Positions 1 through 10,880 of a stretch of 64,000 nucleotides of DNA are shown in pieces. The position numbers and the translations under genes are program-made. Where the stretch lies: NCBI GenBank assembly GCA_029948255.1, contig JALIZF010001534.1:124001-188000 (forward strand), read 5' to 3'. How positions within the stretch are numbered: position 1 is the stretch's first letter; each line of letters begins with the position of its first letter. The DNA is from Telmatactis stephensoni (lineage: Eukaryota; Cnidaria; Anthozoa; Actiniaria; Isophelliidae). The notes under the pieces are model-generated. The model searched no databases, was not told the origin of the DNA, and worked only from the letters and a program-made list of their open reading frames with translations.

Positions 1-321
1 GTAGGACTCGCAACTAACTTCAAGGAAAGATATAGAAACCACCTGACCTCCTTCAAACACAGTAAGAAAAGAAATGCCACAGAACTATCTAAACATATTT
101 GGGAACAGAAAGACAAAAATAGAAAATTCAATGTGACATGGAAAATAATTAAAAGAAGCCAACCATATAATAATGAAAACAAGAAATGCAATCTATGCTT
201 AAACGAAAAATTTATCATAATTTGTAAGAAACACCTATCTACCCTGAACAAACGCAACGAACTCGCAAGCCCATGCCCCCACAGAAATAAATACACGCTT
301 AGGAACTTCTTTGTAACCTGA
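1..321 (+). mobile_element. Penelope-like retroelement, 3' end with GIY-YIG nuclease domain (5'-truncated by window)
   Basis: The frame is open from base 1 to a TGA at 319-321, about 106 codons, so no start is visible. The sequence resembles the C-terminal GIY-YIG endonuclease region of Penelope-like elements: a KERYRNH arginine motif, a TELSKHIW stretch with the likely catalytic Glu, then a C-x2-C pair (CNLC) and a CPHRNKY end. The family uses this domain to nick target DNA. The 130 bases after the stop, up to the AATAAATCAATGGA stretch near 441-454, look like the element's 3' UTR. It lies in the first intron of the SLC22-type gene on the opposite strand. The recognition is from motifs only; another GIY-YIG retroelement is possible. 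Confidence 0.6.
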
Positions 322-706
322 TATATGTAACCTAGCAACTAGTCTCTTTTAAATTTCCAGCAAAGGATATCCAACGGTCATTCATTGTAAATTGCCTGAT
401 GAGTGTGGGTAAAACCATACGAAACAGGTCTGTAGCAATAAATCAATGGATCAAATTCAAAGCTTGTAGCTCAAAATTTAATATATAATTTGCTCCTTTT
501 AAGTTGAGCACTATGAAAAATTATTCTTCAATATTACGTTTATATATATACATATATATATTTATATTTATATTCTAAGCGAAATCTTATATTTTAGAAC
601 TGGGACCAAACTGAAATAAAGCCGAAATCTTCATGCATAAGGGCAACCGATTGGAAAACCTCATTTCAGAGTCTTTAATTTATATATAGTGTAACGGTAT
701 TCATAC

Positions 707-997
707 CTCGGTGACAATAGAATCAAACGAATCCTCAACGTCAAACTTCCATTCACTTCTCTCGATGTCACATCGATGTTTATAGTTCTTGTCGCCAACT
801 TTAAAGGTGCCGTTCAACGTACAATAACTTGAATTTGAAACGCATTTCCAAGAGGGTTCCGCGGTGCTGAACGTCATGATCAGCAATGTCATTGAACAAA
901 ACACCATAGCATAGCTCACAATCAATAGCACTCGAGCCTGATACCATCCAAAGCTACCGACTTTCTCAAGGAGCTTGTCCGTGACTGATGACGTCAT
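707..997 (-). CDS. SLC22-family organic ion transporter, first coding exon
   Basis: This is a 97-codon exon starting at ATG 997 and ending in phase 0 at GAG 707, followed by the donor GTATGA. The start (MTSSVTDKLLEKVGSFGWYQ) is the classic N-terminus of SLC22 major-facilitator transporters: a short cytosolic stretch with VGSFGWYQ, then transmembrane segment 1 (about residues 20-44), then an extracellular loop with four Cys and N-x-S/T sites (NSS, NGT), as the family's glycosylated first loop has. Family members move organic cations, anions or zwitterions across the plasma membrane. The remaining exons lie left of the window. The substrate cannot be inferred from this exon. Confidence 0.8.
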
Positions 998-1179
998 CTT
1001 GTCAATGCTAAATTTATGTAATTAAATTAAAGTTGAATTAAACGGTGTTCAACATTTGCTGCAATAGTTACGAACTAACTATAATAAAAAATCCAAGAAA
1101 ACAAATTGAATAGCGAAAGCTCCTCCGCATAGCAGTAATCACTAGTATCTCGAGGATATAATGGTTTACGGTAGGTTGG

Positions 1180-1500
1180 TTTGTAATTTGTCTGCTTGTA
1201 TAAAGTCAGTCTTTCTGTTTGTGGTTTTTACGTTTGCTTGTCTGCTTGATTGTTTGTGTAATTTCTTGTTTGTTACATTTGCTTGTTTATTTATGTTTCT
1301 CTTTTTGTTTGTTTGTTGTTGTTCCTTACTTCCTTCTTTCCTTAGTTTCTTTCCCCGATTATTTGATTACTTATTCATGTTTGTGCGAACATTTGTTCGT
1401 TCGTTCGTTCGTTTGCTTGTTTGTTTGTTTTGTCGACTGTTCGTTTGTTTGTTAGTTGTTTGTTTGTTCATTGTTCGTTTATTTTTGTTATTACAACTTT
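1180..1500. repeat. Degenerate GTTT/GTTC low-complexity tract
   Basis: A T-rich, G-spaced tract dominated by TTTG, TTCG and TTTGTTTG units. It stays open in more than one frame only because of its composition, giving a Phe/Leu/Cys/Val-rich pseudo-protein. It lies upstream of the SLC22-type exon. Confidence 0.75.
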
Positions 1501-1716
1501 AAAAGCTCCTATTTAAATCTTTAAAGACATTATAGGTCGTTTCTTTGATGAAGCTTTACAAAAATGTACATGTTAAGGCGACTGCCACCATATTCTTTCC
1601 AGAGCGCACCTACTCGCATTTAAACGGCTATCACTTTTACTCATCACATATCACTTTTATTCCTCCTGCTTAGAATCTGTAATGTCTGAAACGCCATGAG
1701 CATCGCAGACTGATCT

Positions 1717-1989
1717 GGTATTATTCCCATTCCCAAGAAAGGAGACTTGACACTCGTCACTAACTACCCAGGAATTTCTCTGATGCCAATCGGTACGACA
1801 ACCTACAATAAACGTCTCTTAAACCGCCTTGTTTCCGCATTGAATCCTTTGTTGTGAACAACCAAATGGTTTCAGAAGGAGACGATCTACAATTTCTCAA
1901 ATACTATCCCCGCGCCGCATAACAAAAGAAATGAAGAGGCTGAAAGCGTTTGACTCAATCAACAGAGATGCCATGTTTGCCGTTCTTCC
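1717..1989 (+). mobile_element. LINE reverse-transcriptase fragment, left piece
   Basis: The frame from about 1720 reads IIPIPKKGDL, then TNYPGISLMPI and LLNRLVSALNP, which matches the first conserved RT blocks of APE-class non-LTR retrotransposons (usually NYRGISL). It is broken by an in-frame TGA near 1855. The next RT block, KAFDSINRDAMFAVL, follows near 1941-1990 in another frame. The copy is then interrupted at 1990-1998 by the inserted element described next and resumes at 2951. Confidence 0.6.
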
Positions 1990-1998
1990 TTTCTATGG

Positions 1999-2950
1999 CA
2001 GGCGGTGTGCGCGCTCTCCCCGAAAAGCATTATTGGATTATTATGAAATTCGAGTCATTTGCAACACGTTGTGCTACAGAGCACATCAAACTCCTAGTTC
2101 GATCTCCGTGTTTAAAGCTTGTCACATTCCGTTTTTGTTATTAATTGTTAGTATATTGCTTGTCGGAATATCTTATAATGAAATGTGCTTGAATTATAGA
2201 GCTTGTACTCAAAATCTTTGTTTCAGTCAAGACACCGATGACAAACAACATTTATGACCCGAGAGGTCAAGCTTTGCGTGACAAGTACGTAAGCCTAGAA
2301 ACGTACTATATCTACTATACTAAAATTCATGTAGATTTTTCAGAATAAATGCACATTAGGGAGTTAAGTGTCATGCATATGAGTTTAAATTCAGAAGCAA
2401 TATCAAAGTTTGGATTACTGACATGTTAGCCTGTGAGTGTTTTACTACGATTGCTAGCTTTATAAATCAGTGTCAGTTCTTATGACGGCTTCGGCGAAAA
2501 TCTGACTACAAAAGCATTGTTTTCAAATCCAAAAAACTGATATATAACAAGGGGAGCGTTGGGGAGCGATGGAATAGTCAGAAAGAATAGCATTTCTACT
2601 ACACTATTAAGTACTTAAATATATCGATCGATGGAAAATAAAGAGAATATCTCCCGGTTAATGAACCCACATGATCAAATTACAACAGTGAGATTGACAA
2701 ACACAACGTCTACATAAAAACCTAGTTTCCTTCAGCAATATCAAAATAATAATATAACAATGACTTGAATGGGATGGTTTGATTACCCATGTAACCACCT
2801 TCAAAACATCACATCGATCCAGAAAACATTTCTTGTATAAAATCGACCATAAAGTTACCCTACTGAAAACACATATGGTCCATAGCTTTGGAGAAAAGTG
2901 TGAAAATGCAATCCCACACTGCTTTTCGGGGAGAGCGCGCACACCGCCTG
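1999..2950. mobile_element. 952-bp TIR DNA transposon with 9-bp target duplication (Mutator-like, non-autonomous)
   Basis: The termini are perfect 31-bp inverted repeats at 1999-2029 and 2920-2950, starting CAGGCGGTGTGCGCGCTC. They are flanked by the direct 9-mer TTTCTATGG at 1990-1998 and 2951-2959. Removing the element rejoins the LINE reading frame around the FYG of its RT domain, which confirms the boundaries. A 9-bp duplication fits Mutator-like elements, but no transposase is visible inside, so the superfamily is inferred. Confidence 0.8.
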
Positions 2951-3125
2951 TTTCTATGGCATCCGATAACCTGTAGTGTTGAAGCAATAAGAGCACTCTA
3001 TAAAAACAAGGCCACAGACATAATAACAGATGGTGAAACACTATTCTTTGAAATCAAAACGGGAGTTCCTTCAAGGCGATACCCTTGCGCCACTCTTTAT
3101 ATTTATCAATTAGACAACAGAAAGC
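2951..3125 (+). mobile_element. LINE reverse-transcriptase fragment, right piece
   Basis: Continuation of the interrupted LINE. AIRALYKNKATDIITDGET is followed, after a one-base frameshift, by LQGDTLAPLFIF, which equals the RT block GVLQGDTLAPLLF of non-LTR elements. It decays into a palindromic unit from about 3106. With the piece at 1717-1989 it makes one pseudogenic insertion. Confidence 0.65.
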
Positions 3126-3278
3126 CGCGCGCCCATGGCGTTATAGACGCACGAGAGAAAATATAAAGAACGATTAACAAACGTAAGAGTGGCGACTCTA
3201 GTTTGTTAAGAGTTCTTTATATTTTCTCAAGTGCGTCTATAACGCAATGGGCAAGCGGCTTTCCGTTGTCTAATTGAT
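3106..3278. repeat. Fold-back repeat, about 77-bp arms
   Basis: Imperfect inverted arms at 3106-3182 and 3201-3278, containing GACGCACGAGAGAAAATATA and its complement, separated by about 18 bases. It is probably a palindromic MITE. The left arm abuts the LINE remnant. Confidence 0.65.
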
Positions 3279-3311
3279 TTATAACAGAGCCTAGAACGTT
3301 AAAAACGGAGC

Positions 3312-3486
3312 CGTGCAGCCCGTGGGGAAATAGTTCATAGATTTTCCAGCCAATCAGAGCGCGCGTTATATGTGTCGCCATCTTAAAAACGAACAATTTG
3401 AAAAAGACGATGACGAAGATAGAGCGCGCGCAGTGCAGCCCATGGGCAAATAGTTCATAGCTTTCTGGCCAATCAGAGCGCGCGTA
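3312..3486 (+). repeat. Two direct copies of a ~55-bp unit containing CCAATCAGAGCGCGCG
   Basis: The unit begins GTGCAGCCC(G/A)TGGG, contains AAATAGTTCATAG, and ends CCAATCAGAGCGCGCGT. It occurs at 3312-3366 and again at 3432-3486 with few changes. The CCAAT box and CpG-rich tail may have promoter activity, but nothing here shows transcription. Confidence 0.6.
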
Positions 3487-5406
3487 AGATTTTAGCTATG
3501 TTATAAATCATTATTGTGCTGGACTATGTTCTCTGAATCTCACTAAGATAGTATTAACAACAAGGATTTGCAAATTCAACCTAGACGAAACCACAACTGA
3601 GTTCATCTCCACAACCCAAAACCCTCACGAGTTTGTTCATTCTCAGGTGCAAGTATCAAGAAAGAAATGAAATGCTCTGTTCACTTGACCTTAATTGATT
3701 TTTCACTTAATTAAACAACTAGAATCACGTCTGCTCACCATCGCGTCCATGAAGCAATTTACCATCTTGTTCTTCCTAACACATGAATTGCATGTAAGGA
3801 CCAATATTATTGATGTGACCAAAGAAGCGTTCCCTCTCATTAGCAAATATGCTTACGATGCAGGGGCGGATCTAGCATTTTGGCTGAGTAGTTTCCAACT
3901 CGACCGAAACTTAATATCATTAAATCCTATGATAATACCATTTACACTTTGCATATTCTGAGCATTAGCATCTATAATAAACACATTACTACAATTTTCA
4001 AAATCATGCGAACTCAGACACTGATCAAAACTAAAATTTAATTTCACATCCAATCGATTTTATTCTAAAATATGGTCTAGGAAACTGTGTTTTTAGATAA
4101 TTTTTGAACTTATATCGAAAAAACTTGATGCACAAAATGTTTTTATATTCGGCAAGAGTTGTAGCCGGTGTTATGTCACACAACGCAAAGTCACGCGCCT
4201 GTGAAGCCGGGGAAATCACAACAAATTCTTTCAAACCACAGTGTTTATATACACTTTGAATTGCTAATTGTAGTGAAAATAAGTTATATTTGCCACTTTT
4301 GTGTTTGAAATTATGTTCTTAAAAGTTTGCCGCCATGCTGGTGGACGTGAGACATTTAACCATCATACTGAAAATCAAGAATACGAATATCTCTATAAAA
4401 CTAAAAACCGAAATGTTACACGATCGCCCTAGGATTTTAGAGATCTTTATGAGTATCTTTTGGTTGGTTCTTTGAAGCGGGGGAAGCAAGAAATCAAATT
4501 CCAATGGACTGTTAATTGAAGGTCAGAGTTCGCGTAATTATAAACATTTCAGTAAAACTACTCATATAAAACATCAGCTATCAATATAAATTATAGCTTA
4601 CCGAGGAAACTGTTAGCTCAAGCGTAAACTTAGAGCTTAATGTCTGCCTAATTTCCTTGTTTACGTTGAATTTCAATCGCAGCAGTTCCACAATTGAAGA
4701 ATAAAGTTCGCTCATGCATTAAATTCTCTTCGTTGCGAGTTCGAAGCACTCTGATACAACTAAGAACCTCACTAGGGTAGGCTGGCGTTTTTATACTTTT
4801 GTCGGTAGTTTCTGGACTAGTTTACGCCGATTTTAGCCAATCAGAATCAAGTTGGAATGGTAAATTTGTGCTTGGTTTGACTGTGGGTTTCCTGTGTGAA
4901 CCACTGGTGGGGTGTTTTACTTCCTGTGAATCATAGACTGCGAGCAGTCCTCCTTTTCCCTCCAGAATCCCAAAATACGAGTCCGATCGGAAACACGGAC
5001 GAGCGAGGAATGGGGGAGAGAGGGGGAGGGGAGGCGGGGAGTAGAAAAGGAGGGACTGCAGACAAGCTACTAAGGTTTGAATTACCCGTTGCCGACACAA
5101 CGGAAAATTCCCATTGGTCAGAATTTGTGATCACTCATCGGCTTGTCAGTTGACTGTCATCAACTTCGACGATTAACTCCAGAGATCAACGTGAGCAGAG
5201 GAGGATGGACAGTGGCGCGCAAAGGATCATGGTTCAAAATGAAATTCTAACTCAGTTGACTCCAACCACCGAGGTGATAACATCAATAGAGGTTCTCAAA
5301 CAACAACACTATCGATCAAGAATATAGATTTTCGAGAATAATGACTTAGTAATAATACACTGTGTCGATCCATCATATCCATTCGAATTGACAGCACCAA
5401 GTTTAC

Positions 5407-5565
5407 CTTCCCTGGCGATGCCGGAAAGTCATCTACTGCCATTTCAGCTTTGTAAATATATTCGCCTCCAGAAAGGCGCCTTCTGGTCGTTCCATCGAGC
5501 GATACATCTATCCAAAAGTTTGCAAACCTTAATTCTCCATGTCTTGTTAGAGTACACAGAAGCAT
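5407..5565 (-). CDS. Unidentified candidate exon inside the RecQ-bearing element
   Basis: A 53-codon open frame on the minus strand with protein-like composition (LTRHGELRFANFWIDVSLDG, then GGEYIYKAEMAVDDFPASPGK) ends exactly at a good donor, AAG|GTAAAC, in phase 0. I do not recognise it. It lies between the left TIR and the helicase fragment, on the opposite strand, so it could be an exon of a second element-encoded protein. It could also be chance. Confidence 0.25.
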
Positions 5566-6537
5566 TATTTTTCAGATAAGCTCTTTTGTAAGTTTTATCA
5601 GTTAGTTCATAGCTTTGATTCGTTACTCACAAGTTATCAGTTATGAAAGTCGAGATACCGATATTATAACTACAGCGGAAATATAATGTTTGGCAAATTT
5701 AGCAAAGCTTATATGTAAAACTGATGCTGAATGAATCAGGGATTTTCTTGACGTAGGTTTATTATATTTGCTTTTTGTAGGCTTCTTGCCTGGAATTATT
5801 AAATGTCGCCATGAGGAACATGCTTTCTCTCCGACGAACAACTGAAGATTAATGGACCGGACTGCTTCTGCTTTGAATTGGAAGCGTTCTTACTAATAAA
5901 AAACATAAAAGGAAGGCTTTTTAGGCGTGAATGAAGCTTCATAACAATAATATCCCTTCTAGTATTTTAAGGTTTCTTGGATTTTCCAAGTTTACTATTG
6001 GGAAACCTGACATTGACCTGAGTATGACGCGGTATTTTTGTCACCTTCTGGAACAAGATGGCAAATTTTCTTAGTTTTCAAACCGCTCTATCTCTAATAC
6101 CGCTGCGGGGGCAAAGGGGGGCAACCACTTAAAATCAAAGTTCAGTTCTTGAACTTTCCAGATATGTAAATTTTGTTGGCTTATTCGCTAACAATATGTG
6201 ATTTCACATGGTTTGAAAGTACCTACTCTGCAGAGTTTATCTCTGCGAGAAGTATCATGCGTGACTGAAAATGATGACAAAAGTTTAACTGAAAATATCA
6301 CTTGTCTTTCCGATATTTAATGTCAGTTCGACTCCTTGATAACTCAACATTGATTCTGAAGACTTAAATTGCAAAGTTTCAACTAAATTCAAAAGAAAAA
6401 TTCCGTATTTATCGCCTTTGTATGTATTTCGAGTGAATAATCTGTCACGCCAGAAGCGACCTTGAAGGAGCAAGTTTCATTGGTCTAACGTATCACGTGG
6501 GAAGTGTCCATCCTCCTCTGAACGTGAGTTAGTTGTT

Positions 6538-6930
6538 ATGGCGGACGAGTTGATAGAAGCGTGTTTGACGGATTTTAAAAACATTACATCTTTAAAGCCG
6601 GAGCAGAAAGTTGCGGTAAAAAGTCTACTAAATGGAAAAGATGTATTCGCTGTCTTGCCGACAGGCTTCGGAAAGAGTTTGATTTACCAGTTATTTGTTA
6701 TGGCCAAACTTAAAGCAAGTGAACGTTCCTCGGTTATATATTGTTGTTTCGCCATTGAGAAGTATTATTCAAGACCTAATAAGTGATTTGAGCCAAGCTG
6801 GTATAACTGCTTCCGGTGTTATTGCCGAAGGAAAATTCCATGTGGTTTTTACCTCGGCATAAAACTGCCTTTCTACGGATTTCCGGCAGGTTCTGAAGGA
6901 GAAAAAGCTCAAAGTGTACGTGTAACTTAA
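6538..6930 (+). pseudogene. RecQ-like superfamily-2 helicase, N-terminal fragment, frameshifted
   Basis: ATG at 6538 opens MADELIEACLTDF, followed by a Q-motif-like EQKVAV and Walker A (PTGFGKSLIYQL, about residues 40-51), the pattern of RecQ DNA helicases. After a frameshift near 6738 the next block reads IVVSPLRSIIQDLISDL, equivalent to helicase motif Ia, then ASGVIAEGKFHVVFTSA with an in-frame TAA (6859-6861), then NCLSTDFRQVLKEKKLKVYV. The DEAH box, motifs III-VI and the RQC domain are absent before the right TIR at 7034. It is a dead remnant of the cargo gene of the enclosing transposon. Confidence 0.7.
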
Positions 6931-7759
6931 GTCTTAATAAACTTTCGTGCTTGACCCTAAGCTTAAAATGTTATGTTCATGTAGCTGTTAATGACGACTC
7001 GATGATAACTCTTGACAGGTGTGAAAAAAGGGCGGTAATTCAAACCTTAGTAGATTGTCTGCAGTCCCTCCTTTTCTACTCCCCGCCTCCCCTCCCCCTC
7101 TCTCCCCCATTCCTCGCTCGTCCGTGTTTCCGATCGGACTCGTATTTTGGGATTCTGGAGGGAAAAGGAGGACTGCTCGCAGTCTAGTGAATCACTTCGG
7201 AAACTACTGGCGGGGTGTTTTATTTCCGGTGCAGTAGTTCACACAGGGATACCAAACTGTGAACTAACACGTTGTGAAAGCTAGAAATTCCTGTGGGACC
7301 CCTCCCTCAACAAAACTTGAAAAGGCTTCAAAAATAGCCTGGGAACATGTGGGTTTCCTGTGGAAATAATTCAAAATGGCGTCCAAATAAAGGTAAAATA
7401 CGCTTTAACTTGTTCCATTTGTATTATTTCTTTTTATTATCTCAATAATTCTTTTTTCTGGGAAAAATCTCAGTAGTTTCCGGAAACTAAGTGAACTACT
7501 CTAGATCCGCCCGTGCGATGGTGTCAATGATCTACATAACGTAGCCATAATTTGAGTGAAATTCCTTGAAATGAAGAGACGGTTTCCTGTTTGAACTATT
7601 ACTTATAGAATATGGCGATCACAGGTGATACTGGCCGGGGTCCAATGGCCGCACCCATTTGTTGCTGGTAGAAGGAGCCATCGTATAATAGAACGGCGTT
7701 GGTACTTAGGCAAAAATATATGCAGAAGCATGACGATAGCGTTGGTTGACATCTCGGTG

Positions 7760-8110
7760 CATTCGTTTAGATTAGTTTCAGGTTCCAGGCGTGTATTAAT
7801 ATACGAGACAAAGAGACAAAGACAATTACATTTTACCGGCAAACAAGAGTCGCGCTACAGTCCGCGCCACTTCCATTAACACAGAAGCACCAAACATGAA
7901 AGAGGAGTTATCACACCTTACATACATCCGCACTGAAATTTTAAAAAAATGTGGGTACTCATCATGGACAATAATGACAGCTAATAAGACTCCTTCCAGT
8001 AACTGTCTCCACAGTGACAAACAAGAGTCCCCTGGAAAGAAATTTAACACCATGTACGTTAAAAGAACACCGCAAATCGATCGAACCTTCAGATGTGAAT
8101 CCAGCTATCT
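7760..8110 (+). mobile_element. Decayed retroelement fragment resembling the post-RT region of Penelope-like elements
   Basis: The frame through 7840-8000 reads NYILPANKSRATVRATSI, then NMKEELSHLTYI and KKCGYSSWTI. This resembles the segment after the RT domain in Penelope-like elements, where a HP-x-HKR-x-VVRTL block is followed by an E-x-x-H-I...NGYP block. Upstream, the same frame has a stop near 7796. Identification rests on this weak pattern, and the core RT motifs are not present here. Confidence 0.35.
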
Positions 8111-8497
8111 CAATTTGTTTGCTGCACAAAATTTTAGTACAGTTTTTTATTTAGAATTTTATTACATTCTCGCCACATCAGCTAGCTGGGTTTGTATGTG
8201 AGTTATTTTGGCGACGTGGTAAGCAGGAGTCTGCCAGGCCCCGTACAATCACCGTTGAGCAGCCTTTGAAAATTTCAACTGCTTGCTCCTAGTGATCTGT
8301 TCTGTAGTTTCGATTGTTAGAGGTACGGGATATATATCGTTGTGGATTTCTTCCCTCTGAGGCAAGAATGGCAGATCCTTTGAAGTTTAGATAATTAGAT
8401 GCAGTTTGCTATAATATAGACCAGAGCTGTCAACTTGTGAGTTGTCGATGAAGGTGTAACCTTAGTTTTTTTGGACTACGTTTCAGGGAGGAATTAA

Positions 8498-8740
8498 CTA
8501 CATGCATCTTAACATTGATATCCACATTGATATCTTCATTGTTATTTCTGAGATTACAATTTTTGAATTGGGAAATTTCAGTTTGACTTTTTCGGCAAGG
8601 TGTAGTATATTCTTTATAGTAGAATCTGTGGACTCTGAAGGGAAATCGTTTGTGCCTACAACTACATTACTGTCAATCCAATCGGCAATTTCTTTTGCAG
8701 TTATTCCCGAATAGATCATACTCCGAACCAGTTTGCTCGA
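8498..8740 (-). pseudogene. SGNH/GDSL-hydrolase-like fragment
   Basis: On the minus strand the frame reads YSGITAKEIADWIDS, then VVVGTNDFPSESTDSTIKNI and FPNSKIVISEIT. GTND is block III-like and the spacing to SEIT matches the SGNH-hydrolase-like proteins common in cnidarian genomes, some linked to CR1-type retroelement ORF1. The GDS nucleophile block is not found upstream in frame and the C-terminus breaks into a short ATATC-type repeat. It is most likely a remnant. Confidence 0.4.
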
Positions 8741-9221
8741 GTTTCTCTGGATAAATATGCTCTATTACTGAGCCGGTTCCCGATTAGCACAATTGAAGTG
8801 GAACTTGTTTATGCCGAAGTTTTCTTCATTTGAAGTACTTAGCTTGAATACTTTCAAGATCTAGATCTACTCAGGGGCTGATCCAGGATTTTGCAAAGGG
8901 GGTGTCCCAAATAGGCGTCTTGAGAGATGACGTTACATCCAAGATGGAATCTGATGATGTCATTTCGCAAGACGTCTACAGAAAAATATAAGTACGGCGC
9001 TATATCCCCTTGACCCGCTCCTGCTACTATAACCAATAGAGGAAGACTTTCCAGGATCGGCTCGTTTGGAGACGAAAAATTTGACGAATGGTGTGCCTGG
9101 TCTTGGTTTCCAGAGGTTTGAGGCTGAACTTGAATTTCTTACTAATAACTTGTTGTAAACAAGAAAAGAATGGTATATTAGATGTAACATTTATATTCAC
9201 GTGAAAGAGCAAGTAAAACTA

Positions 9222-9575
9222 TGAAACTCTGCAACATTTTAAGCTAAAAAAAGTTTCTGTTGCAATAAAATATTAGTGAATTTATATGCTAATTCTTTAG
9301 TGAGAAATATATGGCGCCGTCATATTTGTATTGCTCGCAGAGACACCAACATTACAGTAGGCAGAGCCCTGAGTAAAAATGGAATACTTCCATGTAAAAG
9401 ATTAATTAAAACTTTGTAACTTTACAAAATTTTGAGTTGAAACGAATTTTTGTTGCAAAGATATGAGCGGTTTTATATGCTCGATCTTCACTAAGAAATG
9501 TATGGAGCCGCCTATTGGTGTTCCTGCGCGCGCCATCAGGCTCCCCTATACCTTTTTTTTTTTTTTTTTTTTTTG
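9222..9575. repeat. Two diverged repeat units ending in a 22-base T tract
   Basis: A unit holding AACTxTGxAAC, a TTGCAAxxA stretch and ACTAAGAAATGTATGGxGCCG appears near 9222-9320 and again near 9412-9512 with clear divergence. A homopolymer T run follows at 9553-9574, then a stretch rich in CGTGAA. The T tract could be the reverse complement of a retroelement poly(A) tail on the minus strand. No coding capacity is supported. Confidence 0.45.
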
Positions 9576-10880
9576 CATGAAACGTGAATGGTTGGTTTGG
9601 TTTTGACGCGAAACATGATTTAATGTCTAAAATCTTTTTACGTCGATCCACGTGAAAGCAACTTATGAATATTTCTGTGAAAGTGAAAGAGATTTTTTAA
9701 TTATCCGTGACGCGTTAAAAGACCAAATATTTTTGCGTGATTTCATTTGCAAAGAGGTACAACATGGCAGCAAACCCTGCAACATAGCAGCCAAATACCA
9801 AGTGGCCAAGTCATATGAAACTACAACTAAATCGTTTATATTGATTGAAATCTTCATCAAACGAAAGCTAACTTCATGGTCCAAAATCTCCAAGTTAAGC
9901 AAGACATGCGGATTTTGTGGCAAAAAATGTCTTGTTTTACGGCGTTTCAGGAAAATCGCGAAAATATTGCGTTACAGTATTTTGGTTCCCGATAACTTGA
10001 AAACCAAACAACCAAGATACTTCAAATATTCGGGAATTTTATCTCTCGAGGATACATAGAAAATACTAGAGAGCCAACTTTCTTCGATTTATACTTTATA
10101 ATTTAATTTTTGATGACGTCACGTTTCCAACAAGGACCTTTGGAAGCAAATTTAGTTTAATTATGCATTATTCGTCTCCCAGCTGGGCCCCCCAAAAAAT
10201 TTGCCTTGTTACGGCTCTGTAAATTTTCTGATTCTTTGGCTATAGGGATTCTCTCATCAAATTGATTTGGATAAAATTTTCTAAGTATTCAAGGAAAGTG
10301 ATCCGTACGATGTGCTTCACGCAGTACTGAAAGCACCATGAACAAAGAGTTTTGCTGGGAAAACATTGAAGCAGTATTTAATAAATAACACCAATTAAAA
10401 ACTCTTTTCACCAAAGAAAACGCAATTCACATTGCTAACAATTTGTACTGTTTGGTTACTGATTTGCTTTGTGCTTTTAGTGACCCCAAACTCCGAAAGT
10501 CTACGTATCAGTCGACTAAGCTTACAAACTATGCTACAAACTATGCGAAATATATTATAAAAGAGATGCAAATCACACTTTAAAGAAATCTTTCATACAG
10601 TGTACGTGCACGTCACTCTACTTACCTTGGATAGTCGTTTCTTCGTAGGTTGTTCAGCTATTATTCGGTTATACGTTTGCAACGTAACAGTCCAATTGAG
10701 GTTGAAGTGCTTAGTGTTTTATAAACACTTCATATCAGAATTCAAAGTTGATTCATTATAAGTATTAATGTTTGGGTAAAATTACTAATGATTGGTTTTA
10801 AAGTTTTCTCTGGGGAGTATGTGTAGGCTTGTTTGAAAGCCTATAACTATTACACATTAGCCAATCAGAGCTAAGCATTT

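Larger units (their letters stand above)
4934..7186. mobile_element. 2253-bp transposon with 153-bp TIRs and 8-bp target duplication, carrying a RecQ-like helicase fragment
   Basis: Inverted repeats at 4934-5086 and 7034-7186 match over 153 bp with one mismatch near 5066. Both outer ends read TAGACTGCGAGCAGTC inward. The flanking 8-mers GTGAATCA at 4926-4933 and 7187-7194 are identical. Each TIR has a G-rich block (5012-5039; on the other strand 7081-7108) with four runs of at least four G. Inside are a frameshifted helicase N-terminus (+) and an unidentified antisense ORF (5407-5565). The near-identical TIRs imply recent insertion. The superfamily is not assigned; 8-bp duplications occur in hAT, P and KDZ-type elements. 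Confidence 0.8.
3861..7515. mobile_element. Possible hAT-like element defined by CAGGGGCGGATCTAG termini
   Basis: The left end CAGGGGCGGATCTAG at 3861 has an inverted counterpart CTAGATCCGCCCGTG ending at 7515, next to partly matching AGTAGTTTCC stretches. CAGGGGCGGAT-type ends are typical of hAT elements. No clean 8-bp duplication is seen and no hAT transposase is recognisable. The 2.25-kb RecQ-bearing element at 4934-7186 sits inside it as a younger insertion. Confidence 0.4.

Noticed and set aside
1161..1502. 113-residue Phe/Leu/Cys-rich ORF, hydrophobic like a membrane protein
   Set aside because: It is a translation of the GTTT/GTTC low-complexity tract, open in overlapping frames, with no family resemblance.
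5188..6535. Second inverted repeat (AGAGGAGGATGGACA against TGTCCATCCTCCTCT) inside the helicase element
   Set aside because: Only about 15-18 bases match; too short to define an element, possibly a protein-binding site or chance.
9652..10059. 135-residue ORF starting at a non-ATG codon
   Set aside because: It lies in repeat-like sequence with CGTGA words and no conserved motif; I see only non-coding repeat.
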